The notes below the pieces were generated by a model that saw only the letters and a list, made by a program, of their open reading frames with translations, did not search any database and was not told where the DNA came from. From Sphingobacteriia bacterium (GTDB taxonomy: Bacteria > Bacteroidota > Bacteroidia > Chitinophagales > Chitinophagaceae): 64,000 nt of DNA. Location of the stretch: contig JAFKLS010000021.1 of assembly GCA_017304675.1 (NCBI GenBank), positions 62,001 to 126,000 on the forward strand, written 5' to 3'. Each line of letters opens with the position of its first letter. Positions within the stretch are counted from its first letter, which is position 1. Made by a program: the position numbers and the translations under genes. Shown here one piece after another: positions 1-8,548 of the stretch.

Positions 1-802
1 CCATCCACAAAAAATCATCACGCTCTATTCTTTGAACAGAGGTTATATGTTGCAAATTAGGGTGCTCTGTTTCTTTAAGATAGTACAACACTGCGCCTGC
101 CGCAACAATGCCACTGTGCATATTCTCAACACCATACCCTTTCAAAGAATGTGTTTGAAAATGTTTTAGTAAACTTTCCGTTGCAAAGGCTTCTTCAAAC
201 ACCCAGCTTTCCAGAGTGTAGGTATAAAACTTCGTTCCGAATAATTCTTTGAATTGTTTCTGATGACTGCGTTGAAAAATAACCTCAGAAGGTTTTAAAC
301 TCTGTAACAATTTATCAATGTATTCATCATCACCTTCAGCCACAAAGAATTCACCTGTAGAAATATCCAGAAAAGCCACCCCCAATATTTTTTCGCCAAA
401 ATGAACAGCAGCTAAAAAATTATTGCTGTTATGTTCCAACAACTTATCATTCATGGCCACACCCGGCGTAATCATTTCGGTAACCCCCCGCTTAACAATG
501 CCTTTTACCTGTTTAGGATCTTCTAACTGATCGCAAACAGCTACCCGGTAACCTGCTTTTACCAGTTTATGCAGGTAGGTATCTAAAGCGTGGTGTGGAA
601 AGCCTGCCAGTTCTAATGAAGAAGCGGCTCCATTATTTCTTTTGGTTAAAGTGATTCCCAAAACAGCAGAGGCTTTAATGGCATCTTCACCAAATGTTTC
701 GTAAAAATCTCCTACCCTGAACAATAAAATTGCATCGGGGTATTTTTGTTTGATAGCCCTGTGTTGCTGCATTAAAGGTGTATCTGCACTACTCTTTGCC
801 AT
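1..802 (-). CDS. mutS: DNA mismatch repair protein MutS, N-terminal part (cut by window edge)
   Basis: Translating the minus strand from the ATG at 802 gives an open frame to the window edge, about 267 residues. It starts MAKSSADTPLMQQHRAIK and contains the MutS mismatch-recognition motif GDFYETF at residues 31-37; Phe33 and Glu35 correspond to the Phe-x-Glu that stacks on and contacts the mismatched base. The rest matches MutS domain I and the start of the connector domain (LAGFPHHALDTYL, AVCDQLEDPKQVKGIVKRGV, ITPGVAMND). MutS scans DNA as a dimer and recruits MutL. The ATPase and clamp domains lie beyond base 1, so intactness cannot be judged. The identification is firm. Confidence 0.95.
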   Translation of the reverse strand, partial: MAKSSADTPLMQQHRAIKQKYPDAILLFRVGDFYETFGEDAIKASAVLGITLTKRNNGAASSLELAGFPHHALDTYLHKLVKAGYRVAVCDQLEDPKQVKGIVKRGVTEMITPGVAMNDKLLEHNSNNFLAAVHFGEKILGVAFLDISTGEFFVAEGDDEYIDKLLQSLKPSEVIFQRSHQKQFKELFGTKFYTYTLESWVFEEAFATESLLKHFQTHSLKGYGVENMHSGIVAAGAVLYYLKETEHPNLQHITSVQRIERDDFLWM

Positions 803-821
803 GGGCAACAAATATAATTGA

Positions 822-846
822 AGCCCCCTAACCCCTTGAAGGGGGA
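822..846. repeat. C-rich/G-rich inverted repeat upstream of mutS
   Basis: A GC-rich patch in AT-rich intergenic DNA: a run of C's, CTAA, then CCCCTTGAAGGGGG, which can fold into a short hairpin. Similar C-run/G-run elements recur between genes in many Bacteroidota genomes (general knowledge, copy number not checked here). It lies about 20 bases upstream of the mutS start. I saw no second copy in this window. Confidence 0.4.
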
Positions 847-1011
847 ATTAAGATTGTGGACAAATAATTACTGTTTTTTTGAGGTTGTTGGCGAGAAATC
901 TACACGCTTACGGTCATTCCAAAATCTATTTGGAATCTTATAATAAGAGTTGAAATTCTGGATAATGCTTCACATTTTCAGGATGACGTATTGAGTTATC
1001 GGCATTACAAA

Positions 1012-1043
1012 TTTCAAAACATCATCCATACAAATTATATTTG
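1012..1043 (+). promoter_or_regulatory. Bacteroidota-type promoter for the serine hydrolase at 1063
   Basis: A TATATTTG box at 1036-1043 matches the Bacteroidota -7 consensus TAnnTTTG. TTTC at 1012-1015, 20 bases upstream, is one mismatch from the -33 TTTG element. The start codon follows 19 bases after the box. Apart from this promoter, the C-rich repeat and the mutS start region, the 260-base gap 803-1062 holds nothing I recognise. Confidence 0.5.
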
Positions 1044-1062
1044 AGTTGATTAAAGCCAACAT

Positions 1063-2205
1063 ATGAAAAAACACCTGCTGCCTGGAATTTGCACAATTAT
1101 CTCCATAGTTTTTACATCATCTGCTTTTTGTCAAAATGAAAAAGTGGAAACCAATATCAAGAAGCTCATGGAGCAATACAAGATAGTGGGTGTTTCTACT
1201 GTAGTTGTTAAGCATAACAAAATAGTGTATACGCATTCTTTCGGAATGAAAGATGTTGAACATAATATTCCTTTAAGTGATAGTGATATTTTCAGAATTG
1301 CTTCCATTTCAAAATCTTTTTCAGCAACATCTATCATGCAACTGGTAGATGCCGGTAAGCTTTCATTGAACGATGATGTAAGCAACCTGATAGGGTTCAC
1401 TGTTCGCAATCCGAAATATCCGGATATTCCCATCACTTTAAAAATGTTGTTATCTCACACATCAAGTGTGAATGACAGTCAGGGTTATTTTAGTTTCGAT
1501 GCTATTAATCCTTCTAAGAATCCTGATTACGCAAAATGTTATAACAATTATGCTCCGGGTAAAGGATATCAATATTGCAATTTGAATTTTAATATGGTTG
1601 GAGCAATCATTGAAAAAGCTTCAGGTGAACGTTTTGATGTATATGTAAAAAATCATGTTTTACAACCTTTGCATGTGTATGGCGGCTATTGCGTGGATTC
1701 ACTAAATAAAGACCTCTTTGTAACATTATACGATTTCGATTCAACCCAACAAAAATTTGTTCCACAACCCATGGCATATAATCCGCGAAGTGACGACATT
1801 AAAAATTACCGGTTCGGTTACAGCACTCCTGTTTTTTCACCAACAGGTGGCATGAAAATTTCTGCAACAGGTTTAGCCAAAATCATGATGATGCATATGA
1901 ATCATGGCAAATATGATGGCGTGAGCATTATGTCTTCAAAAAATTCCAAGCTAATGCAAAAGAAAATTTCGGAAGAAGAGGGATATGCTCTTGCCATGAT
2001 GAACGTGGAGAATATGATTAATGGGCAGCAGCTTACCGGACATACAGGTGTTGCTTATGGTTTATACAGTGCCATGTTCTTCAACAGAAAAAAACATTAT
2101 GGTATTGTGGCCATCATCAATGGCTGTGATGGCAAATACGATAAAGGTTTCAATGCAGCCGTAAAAGCTGTTGTGAATAGTTTGTATGAAGATGTGGTGC
2201 AATAG
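1063..2205 (+). CDS. Secreted serine hydrolase, beta-lactamase/class C PBP fold
   Basis: A 380-residue exported protein. Residues 1-23 form a signal peptide ending SSAFCQ. The three signatures of the serine beta-lactamase/DD-peptidase fold are present: Ser81-Ile-Ser-Lys84 (SxxK), Tyr171-Cys-Asn173 (YxN) and His327-Thr-Gly329 (the HTG form of KTG). This family includes class C beta-lactamases, D-Ala-D-Ala carboxypeptidases and esterases; sequence alone does not separate them, so the substrate is unknown. It probably acts in the periplasm. It stands alone, with its own promoter upstream and a hairpin serving the opposing gene downstream. A second member of the fold lies at 29326. Confidence 0.85.
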   Translation: MKKHLLPGICTIISIVFTSSAFCQNEKVETNIKKLMEQYKIVGVSTVVVKHNKIVYTHSFGMKDVEHNIPLSDSDIFRIASISKSFSATSIMQLVDAGKLSLNDDVSNLIGFTVRNPKYPDIPITLKMLLSHTSSVNDSQGYFSFDAINPSKNPDYAKCYNNYAPGKGYQYCNLNFNMVGAIIEKASGERFDVYVKNHVLQPLHVYGGYCVDSLNKDLFVTLYDFDSTQQKFVPQPMAYNPRSDDIKNYRFGYSTPVFSPTGGMKISATGLAKIMMMHMNHGKYDGVSIMSSKNSKLMQKKISEEEGYALAMMNVENMINGQQLTGHTGVAYGLYSAMFFNRKKHYGIVAIINGCDGKYDKGFNAAVKAVVNSLYEDVVQ

Positions 2206-2264
2206 CAGTAAATATTTTTAAAGAGTATTCATGGAAGGAAAGACCCCAACTTTTGCTCGATAGT

Positions 2265-2301
2265 AAAAGGCCCGTAAGGTTTCAAAAAATCTTGCGGGCC
2301 T
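2265..2301 (-). terminator. Rho-independent terminator of the M28 peptidase gene
   Basis: An 11-bp stem (2268-2278 with 2291-2301, one G:U pair) around a 12-base loop. Read on the minus strand it is followed by TTTT, so it ends transcription of the peptidase gene whose stop is at 2327. Confidence 0.7.
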
Positions 2302-2326
2302 ACAATTACACTTATTTTATTATCAC

Positions 2327-3907
2327 TTAAAATCCCATTCCACCGGCCGGCCTTGGTTTTGGTAATTCTTTACGCGGTAATTTTTCAGCACGTTGAGATG
2401 CATTGTAAACAAAAGCCGCTACCACAGTTGCTATTTGTTTTAAATCCGCTTCGCTTAAATGATCGTACACATCCATATTGCTATGGTGTGTTCTGGTATC
2501 ATATTCCATCGGATCTTGAATGAATTGAAAACCCGGCAAACCAACACCATCGAAAGCTTGATGGTCTGTTCCACCTGTATTGCTAATGGTAATAGTGCCA
2601 TCGGTAATATCCTTTAAAGGCGCAAACCACTGAGCAAAAATATCTTTACATGCAACATTGCCCTGCAAATAAATGCCTCTTATTTTTCCTGTTCCGTTAT
2701 CGATATTAAAATAAGAGGAGAATTTTTCGTGTTGCGGTAGCAATTGCATCGTTGCCGGATCGGCAAATGTTTTCTTTACATAGCCCCTGCTGCCTAACAA
2801 TCCTTCTTCTTCTCCACCCCATAAACCAATACGAATGGTTCTTTTGTTTTGAATACCCAATGTTTTTAAAATCCTTATGGCTTCCATCATTACAGCACTA
2901 CCGGCAGCATTATCTGTTGCACCTGTTCCTGTATGCCAACTGTCTAAATGCGCACCAATCATTACAATCTCATCTTTAAGCTTAGGATCCGTTCCCGGAA
3001 TTTCAGCAATCACATTGTATCCCTGCAAATCGTTACTATAAAATTTAGATTGTACATCTATATCCATTTTTAGAGGGCTTCCTGCTTTAACCAAACGCAA
3101 TATGGTATTATAATCTTCTATGCCTACCACCATATCTAAAAAGTTTTCAGGGTCGGTTCCTTTATATCCACCGCCTCCTTGCGTAAACAAAGTACCATCG
3201 TGAAAACGGGTGCTGCTACTCAATATGGCTATTGCGCCTTCTGTTTTGGCCATATCTTTCAGCAGTGTTGCAGTTCGCTGTTGTGCATTGCGTTGTTGAA
3301 ACATTCTGCGCGTGGCTGCCGTATCGCCATTCTGTTGCCTTGGAGCCTGTGGTTGTGCGTTGCTCATTCTTAAAAGATCTGAATCGGCATAACGATGTGC
3401 GTCTGCTTTAAAGCTTTGCTGGTAGGTATCTAACTTATCTATGATAATGATTTTACCTTTTAATTTACCTGCATATTGACTAAGTGTAACCGAATCTTTT
3501 ATATCTACAGCTATTACCTCTGCCGTTTTTAACCCGTTTGTGCCGCTTGTCCATGCTTTAGGATAAGCCTGTATCGGTTTATAATAAGGCGCATTGATAG
3601 CGAGGTAAGATTTTTGTAATTCCCAGCCTTTTCCAAATTCACCCCAAGGATCCAGCTTCGCATTTTTCAGTCCCCAACCTGCCAGTTTATCTTTTGCATA
3701 ATTCGCAGCTTTAAAATAACCGGGAGAGTTTGTTAACCGGTTACCGGCCATATCTGTTAAATGAAAAACGATATCCATTACCTGCGAATGTTTTAATCCT
3801 TCTTCTTTTATTTTCTCAATGGTAGCAGCGTCAATGGTCTCCGTTTGTGCATGAAGTTGCATGGCGGCCGACAACAACAATGCAAACACGAAAGTGATTT
3901 TTCTCAT
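2327..3907 (-). CDS. Secreted M28-family metallopeptidase (carboxypeptidase Q-like)
   Basis: A 526-residue peptidase. I start it at the ATG at 3907 because a clean signal peptide begins there (MRKITFVFALLLSAAMQLHA, cleavage about residue 21); the frame extends to 3958 but that extension would spoil the signal. Residues about 125-260 look like the PA domain inserted in many M28 enzymes. The di-zinc catalytic region has GAHLDSWHTGTGATDNAAG (His320, Asp332), then GGEEEG at 365-370 (catalytic and ligand Glu), an Asp in FNIDNGTG and a His near THHSNMDVYDH. M28 enzymes release amino acids or dipeptides from peptides. The role is probably periplasmic or secreted peptide degradation. It is a single gene with its own terminator. 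Confidence 0.9.
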   Translation of the reverse strand: MRKITFVFALLLSAAMQLHAQTETIDAATIEKIKEEGLKHSQVMDIVFHLTDMAGNRLTNSPGYFKAANYAKDKLAGWGLKNAKLDPWGEFGKGWELQKSYLAINAPYYKPIQAYPKAWTSGTNGLKTAEVIAVDIKDSVTLSQYAGKLKGKIIIIDKLDTYQQSFKADAHRYADSDLLRMSNAQPQAPRQQNGDTAATRRMFQQRNAQQRTATLLKDMAKTEGAIAILSSSTRFHDGTLFTQGGGGYKGTDPENFLDMVVGIEDYNTILRLVKAGSPLKMDIDVQSKFYSNDLQGYNVIAEIPGTDPKLKDEIVMIGAHLDSWHTGTGATDNAAGSAVMMEAIRILKTLGIQNKRTIRIGLWGGEEEGLLGSRGYVKKTFADPATMQLLPQHEKFSSYFNIDNGTGKIRGIYLQGNVACKDIFAQWFAPLKDITDGTITISNTGGTDHQAFDGVGLPGFQFIQDPMEYDTRTHHSNMDVYDHLSEADLKQIATVVAAFVYNASQRAEKLPRKELPKPRPAGGMGF

Positions 3908-4005
3908 AAGTTGATTGTTTGAAGTAAGCAAGAAAGGTAGAAAGAATAGATTGAACACTATAAAAAATTCGGCAAACCTGCACTACAATTCCACCGGCAT
4001 AACTT

Positions 4006-4013
4006 TACCTTTG
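4006..4013 (+). promoter_or_regulatory. -7 promoter element four bases before the trmH-type gene
   Basis: TACCTTTG matches TAnnTTTG exactly and ends four bases before the ATG at 4018. Bacteroidota transcription starts about 6-7 bases downstream of this element, so the mRNA would begin at or inside the start codon. No good -33 TTTG is visible. Confidence 0.55.
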
Positions 4014-4017
4014 CCCC

Positions 4018-4560
4018 ATGCGAAAATTAAGCATGGACGAACTGGGCAGAAAATCTGTAGTAGAATTTAAGCAGGCCGAAAAAAACAAGGTTATTGTGGT
4101 GCTTGATAATATTCGCAGCATGCACAATGTAGGCAGTGTTTTTAGAACTTCAGATGCTTTTTTAATTGAAGCAATTTGCTTGTGCGGCTACACGCCACAA
4201 CCACCACACAGGGATATTCATAAAACAGCTTTGGGCGCTACTGAAACAGTAGATTGGCTATATTTTGAGCAAACCAAAGATGCAGTTATTGCCCTAAAAC
4301 AAAAAGGCTATAAGGTGTATGCTATTGAACAGGTTGAGAACAGCATACCTTTGCCTGATTTTAGCACACAGCCAACAGATAATATTGCTGTAGTTTTTGG
4401 TAATGAAGTAGAAGGTGTTAACACCGGCATATTACCTCTTTGCGATGGCTGCATAGAAATACCGCAGTTAGGCATGAAACATTCATTGAATATATCTGTA
4501 GCTGCAGGAATTGTTTTATGGAAACTTGTTGAACCTAAATTAAAATTGATCACCAGATAA
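4018..4560 (+). CDS. SpoU/TrmH-family RNA 2'-O-methyltransferase
   Basis: A 180-residue SPOUT methyltransferase. The three SpoU motifs are present: NIRSMHNVGSVFRTSDA (residues about 31-47, motif 1 with the conserved Asn and Arg), VVFGNEVEGVN (motif 2) and IPQLGMKHSLNISVAAGI (motif 3, the SAM-binding trefoil knot). These enzymes methylate ribose 2'-OH in tRNA or rRNA. Members lacking the N-terminal L30e-like domain, as here, include TrmH and TrmL, so the target nucleotide cannot be assigned. It is the first gene of a plus-strand run; its TAA is followed after one base by the ATG of the prenyltransferase, so the two are probably co-translated. Confidence 0.88.
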   Translation: MRKLSMDELGRKSVVEFKQAEKNKVIVVLDNIRSMHNVGSVFRTSDAFLIEAICLCGYTPQPPHRDIHKTALGATETVDWLYFEQTKDAVIALKQKGYKVYAIEQVENSIPLPDFSTQPTDNIAVVFGNEVEGVNTGILPLCDGCIEIPQLGMKHSLNISVAAGIVLWKLVEPKLKLITR

Positions 4561-4561
4561 T

Positions 4562-5431
4562 ATGAGTACTGTAAAAAATTATTTAAGCCTTGTAAAGTTC
4601 TCTCATACCATTTTTGCAATGCCCTTTGCATTGATCGGGTTCTTTTTAGGTGCCAGTCAACCCACATTTTATAACCTGCAACATTTGGCATTAATATTTG
4701 TATTGGTTATTGTTTGCATGGTGTCTGCCCGAAGTGCTGCAATGGCTTTTAACAGGTATTTAGACAGGCATTTCGACGCCAGGAATCCCCGAACAGCCAT
4801 CCGCGAAATTCCGAAAGGAATTATTTCTGCAGAAAGTGCACTAAGGTTTGTTATCCTTTCTTCATTAATTTTTATAACTGCCACTTATTTCATTAATAGC
4901 ATCTGCTTCTACCTATCACCCGTAGCATTATTTGTTATTTTATTTTACAGCTACACCAAACGTTTTACCCCTTTATGTCATTTGGTATTGGGTTTAGGTT
5001 TATCATTGGCCCCAATAGGAGCGTATTTGGCAGTAACAGGTGTTTTCAATATGGTTCCAATTTTGTTTTCGTTAGCAGTAATCTTTTGGGTGAGTGGTTT
5101 TGATGTGATCTATGCCTTACAGGATGTAGAGTTCGATCAATCACAACAATTATATTCCATACCCTCAGTATTCGGCAAATCAAAAGCATTAAAGGTATCT
5201 GAGCTATTACATGTGCTTAGTGCTGCCTGTGTAATTACTGTGGGCATTTATGCGCATTTTCACTTTTTTTACTGGATAGGTATTGCCGTATTTGTGGGCA
5301 TGTTACTTTATCAGCATTCACTGGTAAAACCGGATGACCTGAGTAAAGTGAATATTGCATTCATGACTGCTAACGGAATTGCCAGCGTAGTATTTGCTTT
5401 ATTTGTGATCACAGATATTTTTTTAAGTTAG
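4562..5431 (+). CDS. ubiA: UbiA-family prenyltransferase (4-hydroxybenzoate/MqnP-like)
   Basis: A 289-residue integral membrane protein with about eight hydrophobic segments. The first Asp-rich motif is Asn64-RYL-Asp68-RHF-Asp72 (NxxxDxxxD); the second is in DVIYALQDVEFD about residues 173-184. These bind Mg-prenyl diphosphate in UbiA-type aromatic prenyltransferases. Length and motif spacing fit the UbiA-like group that, in menaquinone-making bacteria, is thought to act in the futalosine route (MqnP). Bacteroidota use menaquinone, so that role is more likely than ubiquinone synthesis, but this is inference. The start follows the preceding stop by one base. Confidence 0.85.
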   Translation: MSTVKNYLSLVKFSHTIFAMPFALIGFFLGASQPTFYNLQHLALIFVLVIVCMVSARSAAMAFNRYLDRHFDARNPRTAIREIPKGIISAESALRFVILSSLIFITATYFINSICFYLSPVALFVILFYSYTKRFTPLCHLVLGLGLSLAPIGAYLAVTGVFNMVPILFSLAVIFWVSGFDVIYALQDVEFDQSQQLYSIPSVFGKSKALKVSELLHVLSAACVITVGIYAHFHFFYWIGIAVFVGMLLYQHSLVKPDDLSKVNIAFMTANGIASVVFALFVITDIFLS

Positions 5432-5476
5432 GAACACAAAAGATTAACAACACAATATTTCATAAAACTTATCGCA

Positions 5477-5887
5477 GTGGCTCGTATTCTTTGTATTGAT
5501 TATGGCGGGAAAAGAACAGGACTTGCAGTTACAGATCCTTTACAGATCATTGCATCGGCCCTTACAACTGTAGATACGAAACACCTGATCTCTTACTTAA
5601 AAGAATATTTTCGCCTGGAGGTTGTAGAATTGATCCTGATTGGAGAGCCCTATAACCTTGATGGATCGTCAACACACGCAACAAATTTGGTTCACCGGTT
5701 TATACAACAATTAAAAAAAGAATTCCCTTCCACACCCATTAAAACGCTGGACGAAACATTCAGCTCTAAAATGGCAAGCAGGGCCATGGTTGAAATGGGT
5801 ATGAAGAAAAAAGACAGGAGGGTAAAAGGTAATGTAGATAAAATAGCTGCTACCATTATGCTTCAGGAATATTTGGAAAACCGCTAA
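5477..5887 (+). CDS. ruvX: YqgF/RuvX-type Holliday junction resolvase-like nuclease
   Basis: A 136-residue RNase H-fold protein starting at GTG (5477), which gives the usual family N-terminus MARILCIDYGGKRTG with catalytic Asp8. LIGEP (about residues 57-61) supplies the second acidic residue and VDKIAATIMLQEYL near the C-terminus the third. The family is essential in many bacteria and is linked to 16S rRNA 3' processing as well as a proposed resolvase activity. It lies 45 bases after the prenyltransferase gene and is probably in the same transcript, with peptide deformylase next. Confidence 0.92.
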   Translation: MARILCIDYGGKRTGLAVTDPLQIIASALTTVDTKHLISYLKEYFRLEVVELILIGEPYNLDGSSTHATNLVHRFIQQLKKEFPSTPIKTLDETFSSKMASRAMVEMGMKKKDRRVKGNVDKIAATIMLQEYLENR

Positions 5888-5897
5888 TACACGGCGA

Positions 5898-5929
5898 TTT
5901 GCTGCTTAATTACATTGCCGTTATTTTTG
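5898..5929 (+). promoter_or_regulatory. Promoter for def
   Basis: TTTG at 5898-5901, a 20-base spacer, then TATTTTTG at 5922-5929: a near-perfect Bacteroidota -33/-7 pair. Predicted transcription start is about 5936, leaving a leader of about 18 bases before the def ATG at 5954. Confidence 0.65.
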
Positions 5930-5953
5930 CACTTTATTTTAAAAAAGTAATTC

Positions 5954-6532
5954 ATGATTTATCCTATTGTGGCGTATGGTGCACAGGTATTAAGAAAAAA
6001 AGCAAGAGATATAGATACAGATTACCCGGGGCTGCATCAGTTAATTGAAGATATGTGGGAAACCATGTACGCCAGTAACGGCGTAGGGCTTGCTGCTCCA
6101 CAAATTAATAAAGACATACGGCTCTTTGTAATTGACAGCGCACAGATATTTGAACACCAGGAAGATGAGGATAAGGGTAAATACACAGACGAGCCTGGAA
6201 CAAAAAAAGTATTCATCAATGCAAGCATTGTAGAACTGAAAGGAGATGAGTGGCCTTACAACGAAGGATGCCTGAGCATACCCAAAATAAGAGAAGATAT
6301 TATGAGGCCGGAAACTGTAACCTTAAAGTATATGGATGAAAGTTTTACAGAACGAACAGATACTTTTAGTGGATTAACAGCAAGAATTATTCAGCATGAA
6401 TACGACCATATTGAAGGAAAACTTTTTATAGATTACCTGAAGCCGCTTAGAAAAAAATTACTGGCCAGTAAATTAACAGATATTAGTAAAGGCAAAACAA
6501 AAGTAGACTATAAAATGACCTTCATTAAATGA
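5954..6532 (+). CDS. def: Peptide deformylase
   Basis: A 192-residue enzyme that removes the N-formyl group from nascent proteins. All three deformylase motifs are present: GVGLAAPQ (43-50), EGCLSIP (104-110, Cys106 binds the metal) and HEYDH (148-152, metal ligands His148 and His152, catalytic Glu149). An acidic insertion at residues 66-82 (EHQEDEDKGKYTDE) lengthens the loop between motifs 1 and 2, as in many Bacteroidota deformylases. It has its own promoter inside the ruvX-def gap. Its stop overlaps the start of the next gene by four bases (ATGA). The matching formyltransferase gene, fmt, is at 59289. Confidence 0.96.
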   Translation: MIYPIVAYGAQVLRKKARDIDTDYPGLHQLIEDMWETMYASNGVGLAAPQINKDIRLFVIDSAQIFEHQEDEDKGKYTDEPGTKKVFINASIVELKGDEWPYNEGCLSIPKIREDIMRPETVTLKYMDESFTERTDTFSGLTARIIQHEYDHIEGKLFIDYLKPLRKKLLASKLTDISKGKTKVDYKMTFIK

Positions 6533-7485
6533 AAAACCTGACTGTTATTTTTTGTTTATTGTTCTTTTTCAAGGACCTGAACGCACAAGATTCTCTTAAA
6601 CAAAAAAAAGACACTATCGTTTATGGGTCAGCAGGTGCTATTACATTACCCAATGTAATGGTGAGGAATAATTTTGATTATATAAAAGTATTGCAGCAAA
6701 TAAAAGAAGATACCACATTCTATAAAGCTTTCAGGAACCTGAGAATATTGAATTATTCATCTTACAACGATATTAAGATGATGGATAAAAAGGGCAGCAT
6801 CAAAGCTTCTCTGTATGGCAAAACAAAACAAATAAGAAGCAATGGTTGCAGAACCATGCAGGTGTTAGAAGAACAAACAACAGGAGATTTTTATACAAGC
6901 AGGCACAACTATAATTATTTAACGGCTGAACTATATGCCAGTCTCTTTTTTACCGATGGCTATATTTGTGGTGAGAATAATATTGTAAAAGGGAAACAAG
7001 CGTCAACCGCCAATACATCGGGCATCAGCAAACACAAAGAACAACTTAAGACCTTGTTTTTTAATCCGGGTAAAAAAATTCCCGGTATTCCTTTTATTGG
7101 AGACAAGCTAGACCTGTACGATGAGCATGCAAGAAAATATTATGATTATAAATTAGACATTGAAGAATACAACGGAACACTCTGCTATATTTTTAGCATA
7201 TTGCCTAAAGAAGATTTAAGCAATGCCAAACAAAACGATATTGTGGTAGATGCTATGGTTACCCGTTTCGATATGCAAAGCCTGCAAGTACTTACCAGAA
7301 CTTATTCTTTAAGTTATAAAGCCGGTGTTTATGATTTTGATGTAACAATGGAAGTGGAAATGATGAAGTTTGATGATTTATACGTGCCAAGAGTATTGCG
7401 TTACAGAGGCAATTGGGATGTTATATTTAAGAAAAGAGAAAGAGGCATTTTTACAGCTACGTTATTTGATTTTAAAAAAGAATAA
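6529..7485 (+). CDS. Conserved exported protein of unknown function
   Basis: A 318-residue protein with a signal peptide (MKNLTVIFCLLFFFKDLNAQ, cleavage after about residue 19-20). I do not recognise a named domain. The remainder is polar and mixed alpha/beta, with one Cys near the N-terminal third (SNGCRTM) and another later (GTLCYIF). The C-terminal half (VTRFDMQSLQVLTRTYSL, then a run of beta-strand-like segments ending in LFDFKKE) has the look of a soluble periplasmic beta-sheet protein, perhaps LolA-like, but that is a guess. It overlaps def by four bases and is therefore translationally coupled to it. Confidence 0.7.
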   Translation: MKNLTVIFCLLFFFKDLNAQDSLKQKKDTIVYGSAGAITLPNVMVRNNFDYIKVLQQIKEDTTFYKAFRNLRILNYSSYNDIKMMDKKGSIKASLYGKTKQIRSNGCRTMQVLEEQTTGDFYTSRHNYNYLTAELYASLFFTDGYICGENNIVKGKQASTANTSGISKHKEQLKTLFFNPGKKIPGIPFIGDKLDLYDEHARKYYDYKLDIEEYNGTLCYIFSILPKEDLSNAKQNDIVVDAMVTRFDMQSLQVLTRTYSLSYKAGVYDFDVTMEVEMMKFDDLYVPRVLRYRGNWDVIFKKRERGIFTATLFDFKKE

Positions 7486-7508
7486 AAGCCATAGAATTTA
7501 TGGCTTTT
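7484..7508. terminator. Bidirectional terminator between 6529 gene and lipoprotein gene
   Basis: A 10-bp perfect stem (7484-7493 with 7499-7508) with loop GAATT. The last bases of the plus-strand stop codon (7483-7485) form the foot of the stem. Flanking A and T runs allow it to act on both converging genes. Confidence 0.8.
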
Positions 7509-7531
7509 ATAAGGAGTGTTTTATTGGGCTT

Positions 7532-8509
7532 TCACAGGCTTTCTAAAAAATTATGAATATCATTAACCGTTTTTTTATCCGGCACTATTTTAAAAATATT
7601 GGTGCCGGCAGCTATTGTTTCGTCTCTTGTTCCCAAATAAAGTTGTTTATCTATTAGTGATATGGTAACAAAAGTAACCCTTGCGCCAATTGGTATTTTA
7701 GTGCAATAAAAAGTTTTATTGCTATTATCCGAAGCCATGCGGATTACTGTTTTTGTATCTTTCAATACTACATACGAAATCGTGTTTTTATTGGTAAAAT
7801 TCAACGAATTAAATCCAATATTAGCTGCAGTAGTGCCAGCAGAAGTATCTATATATTTTAACCCACCAATCCAGTGTGTAGTATTGGTAATAAGCTCATA
7901 ACCTTTTACATTGGTACTCCCCGGCTGAAAAGATGGATGGATATTGCCCCCGGTGCTTGGCATCCAGTTCATCAGTGTATCTACATTCCTGGAAGCATAT
8001 CCTTCAAAAAAAGCCATTTTACTGTTTGCATTGGCATCTTTCCACGAAATGGTATAGCTTATACCCGGAGGCATAGCAATTTCCTGACCCGCTTTATTCG
8101 TTAGTTGAATATAAAAACAATAAGAAGCTTCCAATGGTTTTTCAATGTTTTTAGTATGGGCCAGCACCCTTATAAAATCTCCCCTTTTCTTCAAAATTAA
8201 AATAGCCGCTTTTACCATAGAACTGCCGCCGCTGCCATTACACATTGGCGGAAAATTAACCTGCAGGTTATCGTTATTGCTGCAAGCAATACTTTTGCCG
8301 GTAGAGCAATCAAAAGAATCCACTACAAAACTCAGTGTATCAATCACCCCTGCAATAGAATCCAGTATACCTGTATTTGTTCCTCCCCCTGCCCACGAAG
8401 TGTCGTTAATATTAAGATTAGCGTAAGGAACAAAACTGCTCGAAAAGTCTTTGCTGCACGATAATGCAACAAACACAACAAAGACTATAACAATGCACAG
8501 TTTTTTCAT
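7532..8509 (-). CDS. Hypothetical lipoprotein, last gene of the ECF-sigma operon
   Basis: A 325-residue protein with a lipoprotein signal: a hydrophobic stretch then ALSC-SKD, with the lipidated Cys at about residue 18. No known domain is recognised. The region after the signal contains DSFDCSTGKSIACSNNDN and FPPMCNGSGGSS, so it carries several Cys that could pair in the periplasm, and an Ig-like or beta-rich fold seems likely from the alternating pattern. It lies 39 bases downstream of the repeat/beta-barrel gene on the same strand and shares the terminator at 7484-7508, so it probably belongs to the same stress-type regulon. Confidence 0.7.
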   Translation of the reverse strand: MKKLCIVIVFVVFVALSCSKDFSSSFVPYANLNINDTSWAGGGTNTGILDSIAGVIDTLSFVVDSFDCSTGKSIACSNNDNLQVNFPPMCNGSGGSSMVKAAILILKKRGDFIRVLAHTKNIEKPLEASYCFYIQLTNKAGQEIAMPPGISYTISWKDANANSKMAFFEGYASRNVDTLMNWMPSTGGNIHPSFQPGSTNVKGYELITNTTHWIGGLKYIDTSAGTTAANIGFNSLNFTNKNTISYVVLKDTKTVIRMASDNSNKTFYCTKIPIGARVTFVTISLIDKQLYLGTRDETIAAGTNIFKIVPDKKTVNDIHNFLESL

Positions 8510-8548
8510 TCACTTACTTTTTTAATGCTATATCAGATACGCTTTTCT

